A DNA stretch of 64,000 nucleotides. Origin: Candidatus Thermochlorobacter aerophilus (GTDB taxonomy: Bacteria; Bacteroidota; Chlorobiia; Chlorobiales; Thermochlorobacteraceae). This document shows, piece after piece, positions 37,267 through 45,547 of the stretch. Each line of letters begins with the position of its first letter. Position 1 is the stretch's first letter. The notes below the pieces were generated by a model. It saw only the letters and a program-made list of their open reading frames with translations. It ran no database searches and had not been told where the DNA came from. The DNA is taken from positions 87,306-151,305 of the forward strand of contig PHFL01000039.1 in assembly GCA_002794105.1 (NCBI GenBank). The letters are read 5' to 3'. A program made the translations under genes and the position numbers.

Positions 37267-37533
37267 CTACTTGCTTTCTTTGCGCATTCTTGCGCTCATT
37301 TCAGCTTCAAGTTGCTGTGCCAAGTGGCTGCCGCCATCTACTGCATACATCTGCCTTAGCAGTTGCGTCACTTTTTCAAACTGCCCAGTCTTCAGGCACA
37401 GCAATGCCGCTCGGTAAAGGCACTTTAGTCCATGTTGCACGAAGCCTTTTTCAATACAGGTTTGTGCCATGCTCTCGTAGATAAGCACATCGGTTGCGTT
37501 TTGCTCTAACTTTTCTTCACAAGATGGGTTCAT
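37267..37533 (-). CDS. Small TPR-like helical protein
   Basis: An 88-residue protein of four or so amphipathic helices. The spacing in IYESMAQTCIEKGFVQHGLKCLYRAALLC looks like one and a half tetratricopeptide hairpins, although consensus residues are few. No signal peptide. Lies 84 bases before the radical SAM gene on the same strand; a joint role is possible but not shown. Confidence 0.5.
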   Translation of the reverse strand: MNPSCEEKLEQNATDVLIYESMAQTCIEKGFVQHGLKCLYRAALLCLKTGQFEKVTQLLRQMYAVDGGSHLAQQLEAEMSARMRKESK

Positions 37534-37631
37534 ATTTGGTCGTTACTTGGCGCTTGCAAATTGTTAATTGTGCAAAGCTACCCAAGGCAGAGGCAAGCTG
37601 GGGTGACGTATATCACATTATGCTCATCATC

Positions 37632-38567
37632 TCACGCGCTGGCTTCTCGCTTTGCGAAGGTTTCCAGCGCATCTAAAATTTCGGCGGCTTCGTTTTGTGC
37701 AATTGAGCCTTTGTGAATTGCCACGCGCACGGTTTCTATGGCAAGGGCAACATAGACAGGCACAATATGCGGCAATTGTTCCGAGAGCTCTCGCAAATGG
37801 CGTTGAACTGTTGCGGCATCGCCTCGTTCAATAGGTCCAGAGAGCGCTTCGCGCAGGTCGCTGGCTTGACGCATGTTGTGTAGCGTGCTTTGCATGATTG
37901 GCTCAAAGACGCTGAAGGCTTCACTTGGCTTGAGTCCTAAACCAGCAAAGACTTCGGTTGCCAGACTGGTCAGTGTTACAAGATAGTTGCTCACCATCGC
38001 CCCTGCAATGTGATAGAGCGTCTTGGCTTCTTTCGGCACCATCATCACCTTGCCGCCCAAGTCGTGAGCGAGTTTTTTTCCAATCTCAATGCCCTCGAGC
38101 TCAGTGGCTTGCAAGCCAAAGTAGCACTTGAAGCATTCGCTGATGTTTTGATGCGAGGTGCGAGTAAAGGTTTGAAAGGGATGCAGTGAGAGCGTAATAA
38201 CTTGTTTTTCTGCAAGCGGTTTTAGGGCTTCATCGGTCAAGGCTCCTGAAAAATGCACCGCCGCTAAGTTCTTAAATCCTAATCGCAATGATGCCACGCG
38301 CTGACTGACGGGCGTAATTGCTGAGTCGTTTACTGCAAGCAAAAGCAAGTTTGTCTCTTCTGGAATATGCTCTACACTGTCCGATACATGTTGAATATTC
38401 AACTCTTTGGCAAGCGATTCAGCATCCGACCGTGTGCGATTGATAAGTGAGAGGAATTTGTAGCCTTTTGCCGTCAAGCCCTTCGCAATTGCCGACCCTA
38501 ACGCACCGGTGCCAACCAGCGTTACCTTGAACTGACTTGCACGAATCGTGGAATGATGCGTTACCAT
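37632..38567 (-). CDS. Rossmann-like and DUF2520 domain protein
   Basis: A 311-residue protein. The N-terminal NADP-binding fold begins VTLVGTGALGSAIAKGL, with the second strand ending in INRTRS (Arg, so NADP preference). The LLLLAVNDSAI strand follows, then an all-helical C-terminal dimerisation domain with a YHIAGAMVSNYLVTL helix typical of DUF2520. The family resembles pyrroline-5-carboxylate/ketopantoate reductases in shape, but its substrate is unknown. It starts 11 bases after the Memo-like gene and probably shares its transcript. Confidence 0.85.
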   Translation of the reverse strand: MVTHHSTIRASQFKVTLVGTGALGSAIAKGLTAKGYKFLSLINRTRSDAESLAKELNIQHVSDSVEHIPEETNLLLLAVNDSAITPVSQRVASLRLGFKNLAAVHFSGALTDEALKPLAEKQVITLSLHPFQTFTRTSHQNISECFKCYFGLQATELEGIEIGKKLAHDLGGKVMMVPKEAKTLYHIAGAMVSNYLVTLTSLATEVFAGLGLKPSEAFSVFEPIMQSTLHNMRQASDLREALSGPIERGDAATVQRHLRELSEQLPHIVPVYVALAIETVRVAIHKGSIAQNEAAEILDALETFAKREASA

Positions 38568-38578
38568 ACCTGCGCCAT

Positions 38579-39430
38579 CTACTTTGAAAACGCCACCGCA
38601 AGATACAAGTTTTCTCTATTTGGGCTTAGACCTTCGGCGATTTTTGTTACGCATTTTACAGACAGCTCCTTTGCTACTCTTGCCACAATTGCGGCAATCC
38701 CCAGCCCTGTGCCAAACGATTTGCCATGCAGCACTGCATATCGCATCAGTTCGTCGTAGTCGAGCTTCTCTAACGCCTTCAAATAGCTTTGTATCTCACT
38801 CTGAGCGGTCGCACTAAAATTGCAGTGACCGATAATCAAGACATTTTTGCTCATGAGCACTTCACTTAGGGCGGCGGCGGTTTCATCGCACAAATCTACC
38901 GATTGCTCGCCCATGAGCACGGGCAAAATTTTGAACGGTGCATTTTTACCAATCGTGCGCTGCAAAATTGGCAGTTGCGTTTCAATAGAGTAGCCTTTTG
39001 GCAAGCCTTCTTCCGAGATAAAGAAGTCATCATCTTCATCGCATAACTCATTGCGCACATAGTCGCTTAGTTCTACTTTTCCAAGTGGGGTTTCAAAAGC
39101 AGAATAGCCCGACATGGCAATTCGATGGAAGGTATCGACCGCTGGAGCGATAAACACCACCAAGTCTGGCGACATCGTTTCGACCTGTTTGTAGGCTTTT
39201 GCCAAAATCGGCAATACCTCGCTATATGCGCCGTAAGGCAACAGCATGGCTTTGATTTCCCCGAAGTGCTCCTTGCTCGATTCGGATAGCGCCTTATCAA
39301 TGACGCTCGCCAATTCCTCTGGCTGCTCCGGATACAGTTGCCCGGCAAACTTCGGCTTGCGGACGGTGCGAAAAATTGTCAGCATGGTCTCGCTCTGATT
39401 TTGCGGTTGCAAAAAAAGCGTTTGGCTCAT
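38579..39430 (-). CDS. Memo-like protein (AmmeMemoRadiSam protein B family) with altered metal-site residues
   Basis: This 283-residue protein has the family frame (RKPKFAGQLYPEQPEEL at the start, KILPVLMG in the middle), but the conserved His sites are changed. The HAGY position is YGAY (66-69), GPNH is APAV (95-98), HSLE is YSIE (147-150), and the SSDLSH site is GHCNFSA. It should therefore lack the dioxygenase-like metal centre and may have a binding or structural role. No radical SAM (AMMECR/RadiSAM) partner of the usual triad is adjacent. It is divergent from the SDR at 39577 and leads a two-gene minus-strand unit with DUF2520. Confidence 0.72.
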   Translation of the reverse strand: MSQTLFLQPQNQSETMLTIFRTVRKPKFAGQLYPEQPEELASVIDKALSESSKEHFGEIKAMLLPYGAYSEVLPILAKAYKQVETMSPDLVVFIAPAVDTFHRIAMSGYSAFETPLGKVELSDYVRNELCDEDDDFFISEEGLPKGYSIETQLPILQRTIGKNAPFKILPVLMGEQSVDLCDETAAALSEVLMSKNVLIIGHCNFSATAQSEIQSYLKALEKLDYDELMRYAVLHGKSFGTGLGIAAIVARVAKELSVKCVTKIAEGLSPNRENLYLAVAFSK

Positions 39431-39576
39431 TTGATGCTCACAGTTAATTGGATAATGTGTGGCCTAAATTTTGAAAAGAGATCTTGGAGTATAACCTTTG
39501 TAGGGTCATTTTCCAACAAAGCATGGATGCACTTGACTTGCACACCATCAATACGCTATCATCGCCCAATCGTAAC

Positions 39577-40344
39577 ATGCAAAAAACTTGGTCGCTCCTT
39601 GGCAAAAAGGCGCTGATTACAGGCGGCACAAAAGGCATTGGACTTGCCATTGCCGAAGAATTTCTGATGCACGGCGCAGAAATCTTTATCGTGGCACGCA
39701 CAGAAGCCGATGTTCAAAATCGTCTGAAAGCATGGCGACGATACAAGTGGAAAGTTCACGGCTTAGCGCTCAATCTCCAGCAGCCCGAGGCTCGCACAGC
39801 ACTTAGCGACACCATCAAGACGGTTTGGGGACGCTTCGATATCTTGGTCAACAATGTCGGCACCAATGTTCGAAAACCTACCCTCGCCTACACGGATGAA
39901 GAAGTCAGCCAGCTGATGCAAACAAATCTGCACACCACGTTTGAAATGTGCCGTTTGATGCATCCTATGCTGCGTTCTCCGGAAGGCGGGGTCATCATCA
40001 ACATCAGTTCAGTTGCAGGTTCTCGTGTGGTTCAAACTGGCGCCGTCTATGCCATGACCAAAGCTGCGATTGAACAGCTGACGCGCTACCTTGCCGTGGA
40101 GTGGGCGGCTGATGGCATTCGTGTCAATGCCATTGCGCCTTGGTATATTCACACGCCGCTGGCTGATGAGGTCTTAAAAAAAGAGGATTACAAACAGCGT
40201 GTGCTTGCCCGCACGCCTATGGGTCGCATTGGTCAGCCTGAAGAAGTGGCGCGTGTTGCCGCTTTCCTTGCTATGCCTGCCTCATCATACATCACTGGGC
40301 AGTGTATTGCCGTTGACGGCGGATTTTCTGTCTTGGGCTTTTAA
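39577..40344 (+). CDS. Classical SDR oxidoreductase (tropinone-reductase-like/3-oxoacyl reductase-like)
   Basis: From the ATG at 39577 the product has 255 residues, the usual size, beginning [17 protein letters not shown]. Earlier in-frame starts at 39484 (TTG) and 39523 (ATG) would add up to 31 atypical residues. Motifs are [10 protein letters not shown] for NADP, NNVG, the catalytic Ser in NISSVAGS and YAMTK with Tyr and Lys, then [12 protein letters not shown]. It reduces or oxidises a carbonyl/alcohol; the closest general type is the tropinone reductase-like group. A C-terminal DGGFSVLGF is intact. Single gene. Confidence 0.9.
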   Translation: MQKTWSLLGKKALITGGTKGIGLAIAEEFLMHGAEIFIVARTEADVQNRLKAWRRYKWKVHGLALNLQQPEARTALSDTIKTVWGRFDILVNNVGTNVRKPTLAYTDEEVSQLMQTNLHTTFEMCRLMHPMLRSPEGGVIINISSVAGSRVVQTGAVYAMTKAAIEQLTRYLAVEWAADGIRVNAIAPWYIHTPLADEVLKKEDYKQRVLARTPMGRIGQPEEVARVAAFLAMPASSYITGQCIAVDGGFSVLGF

Positions 40345-40438
40345 CTTCTTTTTTGCCTTCTCACGTTGAAACTTTTGATGCGCTTTAGAGTAGTTTTTGG
40401 CAAAAACCTAACTTACTTAAAAATTTTTTAGGACGGAC

Positions 40439-41260
40439 ATGTTTGGTTACCAGCGTTACGACGAACACCCATTCTTCTCACTGCGTCTTATTTTAGCTTT
40501 GGCTATTGTTATCATCTCGCTCGTGTCTTACTTTTCTTCCTGCGAACGCAATCCGATTACGGGCAAAACGCAGTTTGTCGACCTTACGCCAGACCAAGAA
40601 ATTGCCTTAGGCTTGAAAGCCACGCCGCAGATGATTCGTCAGTATGGTGGGTTGCATCCTGACGCACGCATTCAAGCCTTGATTGACAGTGTCGGTCACC
40701 GCATTTTGCGAAAAAGTTCAGCTGGCGCCACCAAGTGGAAGTTTGAATTTCACTTGCTTAATGACCCTAAAACGATAAATGCTTTTGCTTTGCCGGGCGG
40801 ACAAATTTTCATTTCCACGGGCTTATACAATCTCTTGCAAACTGAAGGACAGCTGGCAGGCGTCTTAGGGCATGAAATCGGGCATGTTGTTGCTCGGCAC
40901 AGTTCGCAGCGTTTAGCCAAAAGCAAGCTCACGCAAGGGCTAACTGGTGCAGTGGCGGTTGCCACAGGTGATGCGTCTGCCACACAGGTTGCCGCAGTCA
41001 TCGGTGAGCTTATCAATATGAGTTATGGACGCGAGGATGAATTAGAATCCGATGCGTTAGGTGTGCGCTTTATGTCCGAGGCAGGCTATGACCCACGCGC
41101 TATGATAGAGGTTATGAAAATTTTAGCCAAAGCGTCTGGCGGTGCCCGTCAGCCTGAATTTTTCAGCACTCACCCCAATCCTGAAAACCGTATTGAAAAA
41201 ATTCAGGAAACCATTCGCAAGCTCTACCCTCTTGGTGTGCCAGCGCATCTAATCAAGTAA
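40439..41260 (+). CDS. M48-family zinc metalloprotease, membrane or lipid anchored
   Basis: This 273-residue protein has an N-terminal hydrophobic segment (LILALAIVIISLVSYF) that ends in SSCERNP, a possible lipobox Cys. The zinc motif is HEIGHVVARH, with the third ligand Glu in GREDELESDALGV. The C-terminal STHPNPENRIEKI is typical of periplasmic M48B/C (BepA/YfgC or Oma1-like) quality-control proteases. The start is supported by GGACGG just before the ATG. Confidence 0.92.
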   Translation: MFGYQRYDEHPFFSLRLILALAIVIISLVSYFSSCERNPITGKTQFVDLTPDQEIALGLKATPQMIRQYGGLHPDARIQALIDSVGHRILRKSSAGATKWKFEFHLLNDPKTINAFALPGGQIFISTGLYNLLQTEGQLAGVLGHEIGHVVARHSSQRLAKSKLTQGLTGAVAVATGDASATQVAAVIGELINMSYGREDELESDALGVRFMSEAGYDPRAMIEVMKILAKASGGARQPEFFSTHPNPENRIEKIQETIRKLYPLGVPAHLIK

Positions 41261-41468
41261 TTCCTTTTTTATTTTCCTTTCCCCTCGCCTGTTATTGTAG
41301 CTGTCACGCTTTAGCGTATATGCTTCGTGAGCATTACTCGGTAATGTAAGATGGTCACAGTATCGTCACTTTTTTGAAACCTTTTCTCAGGGTTTTGGTT
41401 TGTCTTAGCACTTTCATAATTCGACTGCAGGTTGTTTTCGGGTTGAATCTTCTTCGAGTGTATCATAG

Positions 41469-41494
41469 CAAGGGCGTCCAACGGGGCGCCCTTG
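41469..41494. terminator. Hairpin between convergent genes
   Basis: An eight-pair stem CAAGGGCG/CGCCCTTG with a ten-base loop lies between the M48 gene (plus) and the small DNA-binding gene (minus). A loose T tract (GTGCTTTT) follows on the plus strand. It may end both transcripts, but without a tight U run the support is moderate. Confidence 0.45.
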
Positions 41495-41528
41495 TGCTTT
41501 TCACCACACGCATGAAATAGCATCGCAA

Positions 41529-41783
41529 TCATTTTTCCGTCTTATCCTTTTGTGTGAAGTGAAAATCCACTTTTAGTTTTTCAGCATGTTCCCACAGCCA
41601 GTTGTTAAAGGCAATTCGGTCGTAGAGATATTGCCTTTTGACTCGTTTGCGCACTGGAAGTTCAATACCACGCTGTTTTGCTACATGAAGCAGAATCTTT
41701 AGGCTGGGCACGCTTAGGTTGTATATCTCACTTAGGCGCTTTAGGGGTAAGTAGCGTTCCACAAATGAATTTGTCTTTTCCAT
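41529..41783 (-). CDS. Small winged-helix/excisionase-like DNA-binding protein
   Basis: An 84-residue basic protein from the ATG at 41783; the longer frame would use TTG. The sequence PLKRLSEIYNLSVPSLKILLHVAKQRG reads as a helix-turn-helix, followed by a basic beta-wing VKRQYLYDRIAFNNWL like the MerR-type/excisionase DNA-binding domains. It probably binds its own upstream region: a palindrome lies at 41866-41891. It borders an AT-rich, gene-poor stretch, so it may be a remnant of a mobile element or a small regulator. Confidence 0.5.
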   Translation of the reverse strand: MEKTNSFVERYLPLKRLSEIYNLSVPSLKILLHVAKQRGIELPVRKRVKRQYLYDRIAFNNWLWEHAEKLKVDFHFTQKDKTEK

Positions 41784-41789
41784 ATACAA

Positions 41790-42382
41790 AGAGAGATTTA
41801 AGTTATTGAAATCACGGAGTTTAACAAAACAGGTGGGGCAAGGGTTTCAAAAAAGAAATTGTTTTAATTTACCGTCGGCGGTTGGTAAATTATTTTTCTC
41901 CACGCTTTAGCCTTCCAGTTACCGTAGCGTTACGGATGAGATATTCCGCAAAGTGAGTGTAGTAGTAGATTCATCACGATTGAGCATTTTTCATCGTGTG
42001 AGTTGAGGGAAAATATACACGGGAAAGTTATAAGCAGCGTTCCAGTTCTCATTTTCTCTTAGAGTTTTTGTGTTCTAAACATGTTCTAATCTAAGAGATG
42101 CTTTTGAGTTATGCGAAGGTTTTAGCTTTGAGTGTGGAAATCGTAAGTTGTTGTAAAATAGAGACTTACAGTAAGACCATGGTAAGGTCAAAGACAGGGG
42201 GGTTTGGGGTGAAGATTTTGGAAAATGATTATGAATATGGCAAAGTATATGAAGCTATGAAGTTTTATTATGGGGAACAAAGGCTTGCGCCACCATTTGT
42301 GGTATGATGTGAAAATCTATTGGAAATGTAATTCATCAGCAACATGATGAGAATTTTGCATAAATATCAGGAGCCCAAATTT
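41790..42382. other. AT-rich, mostly non-coding stretch
   Basis: About 590 bases with lower GC than the surroundings. A 69-codon frame at 42098-42307 has no homology I can recognise and no convincing ribosome site, so I do not call it a gene. The stretch holds the palindrome described separately. It may be the eroded flank of a former insertion. Confidence 0.4.
41866..41891. promoter_or_regulatory. Palindrome upstream of the DNA-binding protein gene (possible operator)
   Basis: AATTTACC and GGTAAATT form an eight-base perfect inverted repeat around a GC-rich ten-base centre, 83 bases upstream of the gene at 41529-41783. Position and shape fit an operator; a transcript hairpin is the alternative. 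Confidence 0.35.
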
Positions 42383-42541
42383 ATGTCTCTTTACAACCAA
42401 TGTCTTGCAATAGCACGAAGTAAAAATCCTGATATTAAAATGTTGGAAATGGTATCGCAAGCATTATTTGATTATGTGCTGCCAGTTGTCGTGCAGTTAG
42501 TTGAATTTTACAAAAAAGCAAAAGAATATAAACTCTTTTAG
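42383..42541 (+). CDS. Small ORF of unknown function, possibly the 5' part of a frameshifted gene
   Basis: 52 residues from an ATG with CAGGAG eight bases upstream. The product is helical with a hydrophobic middle (ALFDYVLPVVVQLVEF) and a lysine-rich end. The next frame continues with protein-like sequence (GALKSLFDVKQKGV) from about 42550 without a gap, so a one- or two-base frameshift in one larger gene is plausible. AT-rich like its surroundings. No family recognised. Confidence 0.35.
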   Translation: MSLYNQCLAIARSKNPDIKMLEMVSQALFDYVLPVVVQLVEFYKKAKEYKLF

Positions 42542-42594
42542 GGAGGTTTAGTGGGGCACTTAAATCACTTTTTGATGTCAAGCAAAAAGGGGTT

Positions 42595-42771
42595 ATGAAA
42601 CAATTTGATAACATGACCTCTTCTTCCCCTGCATCGAAATATGTTTCATCTAAGCTATCAAAACTGGATTTGTATCGCGCATTATTTACACATATACTGT
42701 CAACTAATACTAATATTGATATACACTTCGCCAAGCTTTACTTCGGCAATTCGTGCGGCAAAGTACTCTAG
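42595..42771 (+). pseudogene. Short ORF, possible 3' part of the frameshifted gene
   Basis: 58 residues (starting MKQFDNMTSSSPASKY) from an ATG with AAAAAGGGG upstream. The frame is open back to about 42532, overlapping the end of the previous ORF in a different phase. The composition (LSKLDLYRALFTHIL) is protein-like, but nothing identifies it. The minus strand here also has a short open stretch, so the call is tentative. Confidence 0.25.
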
Positions 42772-42827
42772 ACCTTTTAGCATTGAGATTCCATATCAAT
42801 GGACACAGCGGTCATAACATTTTCAAA

Positions 42828-42861
42828 AAGGCAACATGCTGCTTTTTCCTGTGCAGCATGT
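42828..42861 (-). terminator. Probable terminator of the bacilliredoxin transcript
   Basis: A nine-pair perfect stem ACATGCTGC/GCAGCATGT (42834-42842 with 42853-42861) is followed on the minus strand by TGCCTTTTTG. It lies 150 bases past the stop of the gene at 43010, beyond the dispersed repeat. Confidence 0.65.
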
Positions 42862-42888
42862 GCTTCCCTGCTTCTAAATGCCCGCACC

Positions 42889-42969
42889 CTGTCATGCAGA
42901 ACGGAGCGTAGCGCAGTGAAGTATCCATACTGGATTCCTCGCTGGCGCTCGGAATGACTCCGCCCTGTC
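42889..42969. repeat. Dispersed intergenic repeat with GGAATGAC/CTGTCAT ends
   Basis: The segment carries CTGTCATGCAGAACGGAGCG at one side and CTCGCTGGCGCTCGGAATGAC-type sequence at the other, forming an imperfect inverted repeat. Such GTCATTCCGAGCG...CGCTCGGAATGAC elements are scattered between genes in many Bacteroidota/Chlorobi and other genomes. Only this one copy is in the window, so the assignment rests on recognition of the motif. Confidence 0.55.
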
Positions 42970-43009
42970 ATAACTTGCCTAACACGAATGCTTTACTTCT
43001 TCTCTACTT

Positions 43010-43456
43010 TTAGGTGGCTGATGCTTTTCTCGTGCAGTATTTGTTGTAGATGTTTCTTAGTTCATCGGCAATCATCTCTGCTGAACGGACTTCAATTTGA
43101 TGGCGATGAATCATGCCCATGAACTTGCCATCTTTCAGAAATGCAATAGATGGTGAGGACGGGGGCTGATTGGTAAAGAATTTGCGTGCCGCTTCTGTTG
43201 CTTCCTTATCCTGCCCAGCGAAAACTGTAAAAAGATGGTCGGGCAAGACTTCATTACTCAGCGACATTATCAATCCTGGACGCGCCTTGCCTGCAGCACA
43301 ACCGCACACGGAATTGACAAAGACCAGCGCAATGCCTTTGGCTTGACTCAGCGCTTCCTCGACTTCTTCTGCTGTGCGCAATTCTTTGACGCCCGCACGC
43401 GTTAGCTCATCGCGCATGGCTTGAATCATTTGTTCCCTTTCCAGAACGGTGAACAT
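43010..43456 (-). CDS. Bacilliredoxin (BrxA/BrxB, DUF1094 family)
   Basis: A 148-residue thioredoxin-fold protein. The start at 43456 is fixed by GGAGG a few bases upstream (a longer frame to 43543 has no such site). The CGC active motif is in FVNSVCGCAAG, with the family features KARPGLIM, FAGQDKEATEAARKFF and SPSIAFLKDG. Members remove bacillithiol or related thiols from oxidised proteins. In Bacteroidota and Chlorobi the partner thiol is bacillithiol or a derivative (family knowledge). Single gene. Confidence 0.93.
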   Translation of the reverse strand: MFTVLEREQMIQAMRDELTRAGVKELRTAEEVEEALSQAKGIALVFVNSVCGCAAGKARPGLIMSLSNEVLPDHLFTVFAGQDKEATEAARKFFTNQPPSSPSIAFLKDGKFMGMIHRHQIEVRSAEMIADELRNIYNKYCTRKASAT

Positions 43457-43576
43457 GTTCCCTCCAAGTTTAATGTTTGCAAAGATTTGAAGTTTGGAGG
43501 CAAAGATACGCAAATTTTGCCGCACCTCCTGCGCCCGATTCACTCCATGCGGTTGTGCTTTGCCTTTGCTCTAAAT

Positions 43577-43623
43577 AAAAACGCCCCGAAGACTTGAAAG
43601 CCGACATAACAAGTCTCGAGGCG
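43577..43623 (-). terminator. Terminator after the LTxxQ-type gene
   Basis: A long imperfect hairpin (CGCC..CG.AGACTTG with CAAGTCT.CG.GGCG) at 43582-43623 is followed on the minus strand by TTTTATTTA. It lies about 120 bases past the stop at 43742. A 69-codon frame overlaps it and is not considered real. Confidence 0.7.
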
Positions 43624-43741
43624 CCGTAGCAGAAAGAACAACATCACAACATCGCTTATGACACATAGCGGCAGTAAGCTAAAACATCTGCTTCGATTTT
43701 TCAGTTGGTGTTTGCAAATTTGACAATTTTTTAAAACGCGG

Positions 43742-44110
43742 CTATTCACCTCGTCGTTCGCGTATTCGCTGCATCATTCTTTCGCGGCGTTCTTTCTTTA
43801 GCTCTTCGTAGAGTGCCTTTTGCTCATCTTGGAGTTCGCTTTCGATTTTTGCATCCATTTCCTGAATACGCTCGCGCCAGGCTCTCATAAGCGCCCAGCG
43901 ATTGCCCTCTGCTGATTCTCTATCCTTTTTCAGTGCCTCTTGGGTGTCATAGATAATTGCCTCGATTTTCTTTTCCTGTTCAGGCGTGAGCTTTAATCGG
44001 GCACTTAGCTGTTGAATTGTCCAGTCTAAGCCTTCGCGGGTTCTTTCTTGTGCCTGCACTGGCAAGGCTGCAATCAGACAAAGCCAAGAGAAAAAAATTA
44101 TGCGTTTCAT
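43742..44110 (-). CDS. Periplasmic LTxxQ (Spy/CpxP-like) helical protein
   Basis: 122 residues with a signal peptide (MKRIIFFSWLCLIAALPVQA). The mature part is an all-alpha, highly charged protein with KLTPEQEKKIEAI, the LTxxQ motif of Spy/CpxP-type periplasmic chaperones or heavy-metal-resistance proteins. It ends in Arg/Glu-rich coiled coil. Likely envelope stress related (inference from family). Confidence 0.72.
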   Translation of the reverse strand: MKRIIFFSWLCLIAALPVQAQERTREGLDWTIQQLSARLKLTPEQEKKIEAIIYDTQEALKKDRESAEGNRWALMRAWRERIQEMDAKIESELQDEQKALYEELKKERRERMMQRIRERRGE

Positions 44111-44269
44111 GATTTGATGTTCTGTTATTTTTTGATAATTAACTTATTTTAATGAAACATCTTGCATTTTTTTAGCTTAAAATTTTATCATGCGCCTACT
44201 ACAGCAATCAGTTTAGCGTGATTACGAAAACAATCTGGTGAATTGCCCTCGTTGAACGATTGATTTCAC

Positions 44270-45517
44270 TTATTTCAGCAGCGGAAAACGCTTGCCAACC
44301 CAGCCCGGAAATAGCGCTCTATCATCCTCAATGCCGAAATGTTTCCCTGCTACTTCCGCAAAGACGGCACGGAAGTCGGTGGTTACGGGCAAATCTCGTC
44401 CGTCCTCGAGATTTTCTGCCGCCAGCGGCGGCACCTTGCCATGCACTTTGCCCCCATCGACGGCTGTGCCTAACACAAAGAGACATGATGCTCGCCCATG
44501 GTCTGTGCCGCCAGAGCCGTTTTCTGCCAGCGTTCGTCCAAACTCGGTCATGGTCATGAGCACAATGCGGTCTTGATAGGGCTCAACATCTTTCCAGAAT
44601 GCGGCGATGGCAAGGGCAAGGTCACGAGCACGCTGCGCAAAAAGTCCGCGCGTTGTGCCTTGTTGCACGTGCGTATCCCAGCCATTAGACTCGGCAAATG
44701 CAATTTCTACGCCTACATCAGCTTTGATGAGCTGCGCAATTTGCTTGAGACTATTGCCCAACGGCGAGCGCGGATACTCTGCCCCTTGCTGAGGGCGATA
44801 GTTTCTTACATCCAGCTTCTGCAGCAGCTTGATGGCTTCAAAACTTTCTTGTCCAACCTCGCGCAACATCTGCTGTGAAGTTTGCTCATAGAGCGCTTCA
44901 AAGCCTTGTCCTGCCGCAATTGCCATTGGCATTGCGCCAGACGACTTTAAGCCAAAGTCAGCCAGATTTGGGATAGCCAGCGCTGGGGCTTCGCCGTAGA
45001 GTGAGCGAGGTAAGACACTGGTCATTGCCACTGCGCGAAACGGCGATGCCTGTTTGCCTAATTTTTTGGACAGGCGATTGAGCCAGCCGTCGGGTGTGCC
45101 CTTTTTGCCCGGCGTGCCTGTTTCCATGTAGTCTTGCTGGTCGAAGTGTGAGCGTGTCGGTTCTGGTGAGCCGACGCCATGCACGATTGCCAAGCATTTT
45201 TGCTCAAACAGCGGCCGGAGCGGCTGAAACGCTGGGTGCAATCCAAAGTAGCCATCAAGCTCGAGCAGTGCTTCTGCGCCTGTGTTTGGCGCAGGCAACG
45301 CCAGACGCGGACGCCACGCTTGAAGGTGCTTATCGGTATATGGGGCAACAGCCATCATGCCATCCATTCCCCCACGCTGAAAAATGGTTACCAAAATTTT
45401 TCGCTGATGTGGCACCGTTGCCCCTATGGCTCGCTGCAGAAACTTTGGCGTTCCTCCCAGTCCAATGGCGACCAGTGCCAAGCCAGACGATTTCAAAAAG
45501 GCTCTGCGTGTTAGCAT
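44270..45517 (-). CDS. DUF1501 protein with Tat-type signal
   Basis: A 415-residue protein. The N-terminus RRAFLKSSGLALVAIGLGG is a twin-arginine signal. The alkaline-phosphatase-like DUF1501 body is shown by FQRGGMDGMMAVAPY, GVGSPEPTRSHFDQQDYME, WDTHVQQG and MTEFGRTLAENGSGGTDHG. The reaction is not known. It starts 30 bases after the DUF1800 gene, and the two families nearly always pair, so they probably work together at the cell surface or periplasm. Confidence 0.93.
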   Translation of the reverse strand: MLTRRAFLKSSGLALVAIGLGGTPKFLQRAIGATVPHQRKILVTIFQRGGMDGMMAVAPYTDKHLQAWRPRLALPAPNTGAEALLELDGYFGLHPAFQPLRPLFEQKCLAIVHGVGSPEPTRSHFDQQDYMETGTPGKKGTPDGWLNRLSKKLGKQASPFRAVAMTSVLPRSLYGEAPALAIPNLADFGLKSSGAMPMAIAAGQGFEALYEQTSQQMLREVGQESFEAIKLLQKLDVRNYRPQQGAEYPRSPLGNSLKQIAQLIKADVGVEIAFAESNGWDTHVQQGTTRGLFAQRARDLALAIAAFWKDVEPYQDRIVLMTMTEFGRTLAENGSGGTDHGRASCLFVLGTAVDGGKVHGKVPPLAAENLEDGRDLPVTTDFRAVFAEVAGKHFGIEDDRALFPGWVGKRFPLLK

Positions 45518-45547
45518 CGTGAATGTGTTTAGTTTGAAGAGTTTGGC

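Noticed and set aside
39484..39576. N-terminal extension of the SDR at 39577
   Set aside because: The added residues do not match the family start. The ATG at 39577 gives the standard 255-residue length.
41311..41532. 73-codon minus-strand frame that overlaps the small DNA-binding gene by four bases (ATGA)
   Set aside because: It runs through the hairpin at 41469-41494 and encodes polar sequence with no recognisable family. The overlap is probably chance.
42777..42971. 64-codon minus-strand frame, and a short frame starting MLKGLEYF just beyond it
   Set aside because: The first translates the dispersed repeat and the terminator. The second is only 27 codons and overlaps the plus-strand ORF at 42595-42771.
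43540..43749. 69-codon minus-strand frame downstream of the LTxxQ gene
   Set aside because: It contains the terminator hairpin at 43577-43623 and has no ribosome site or family.
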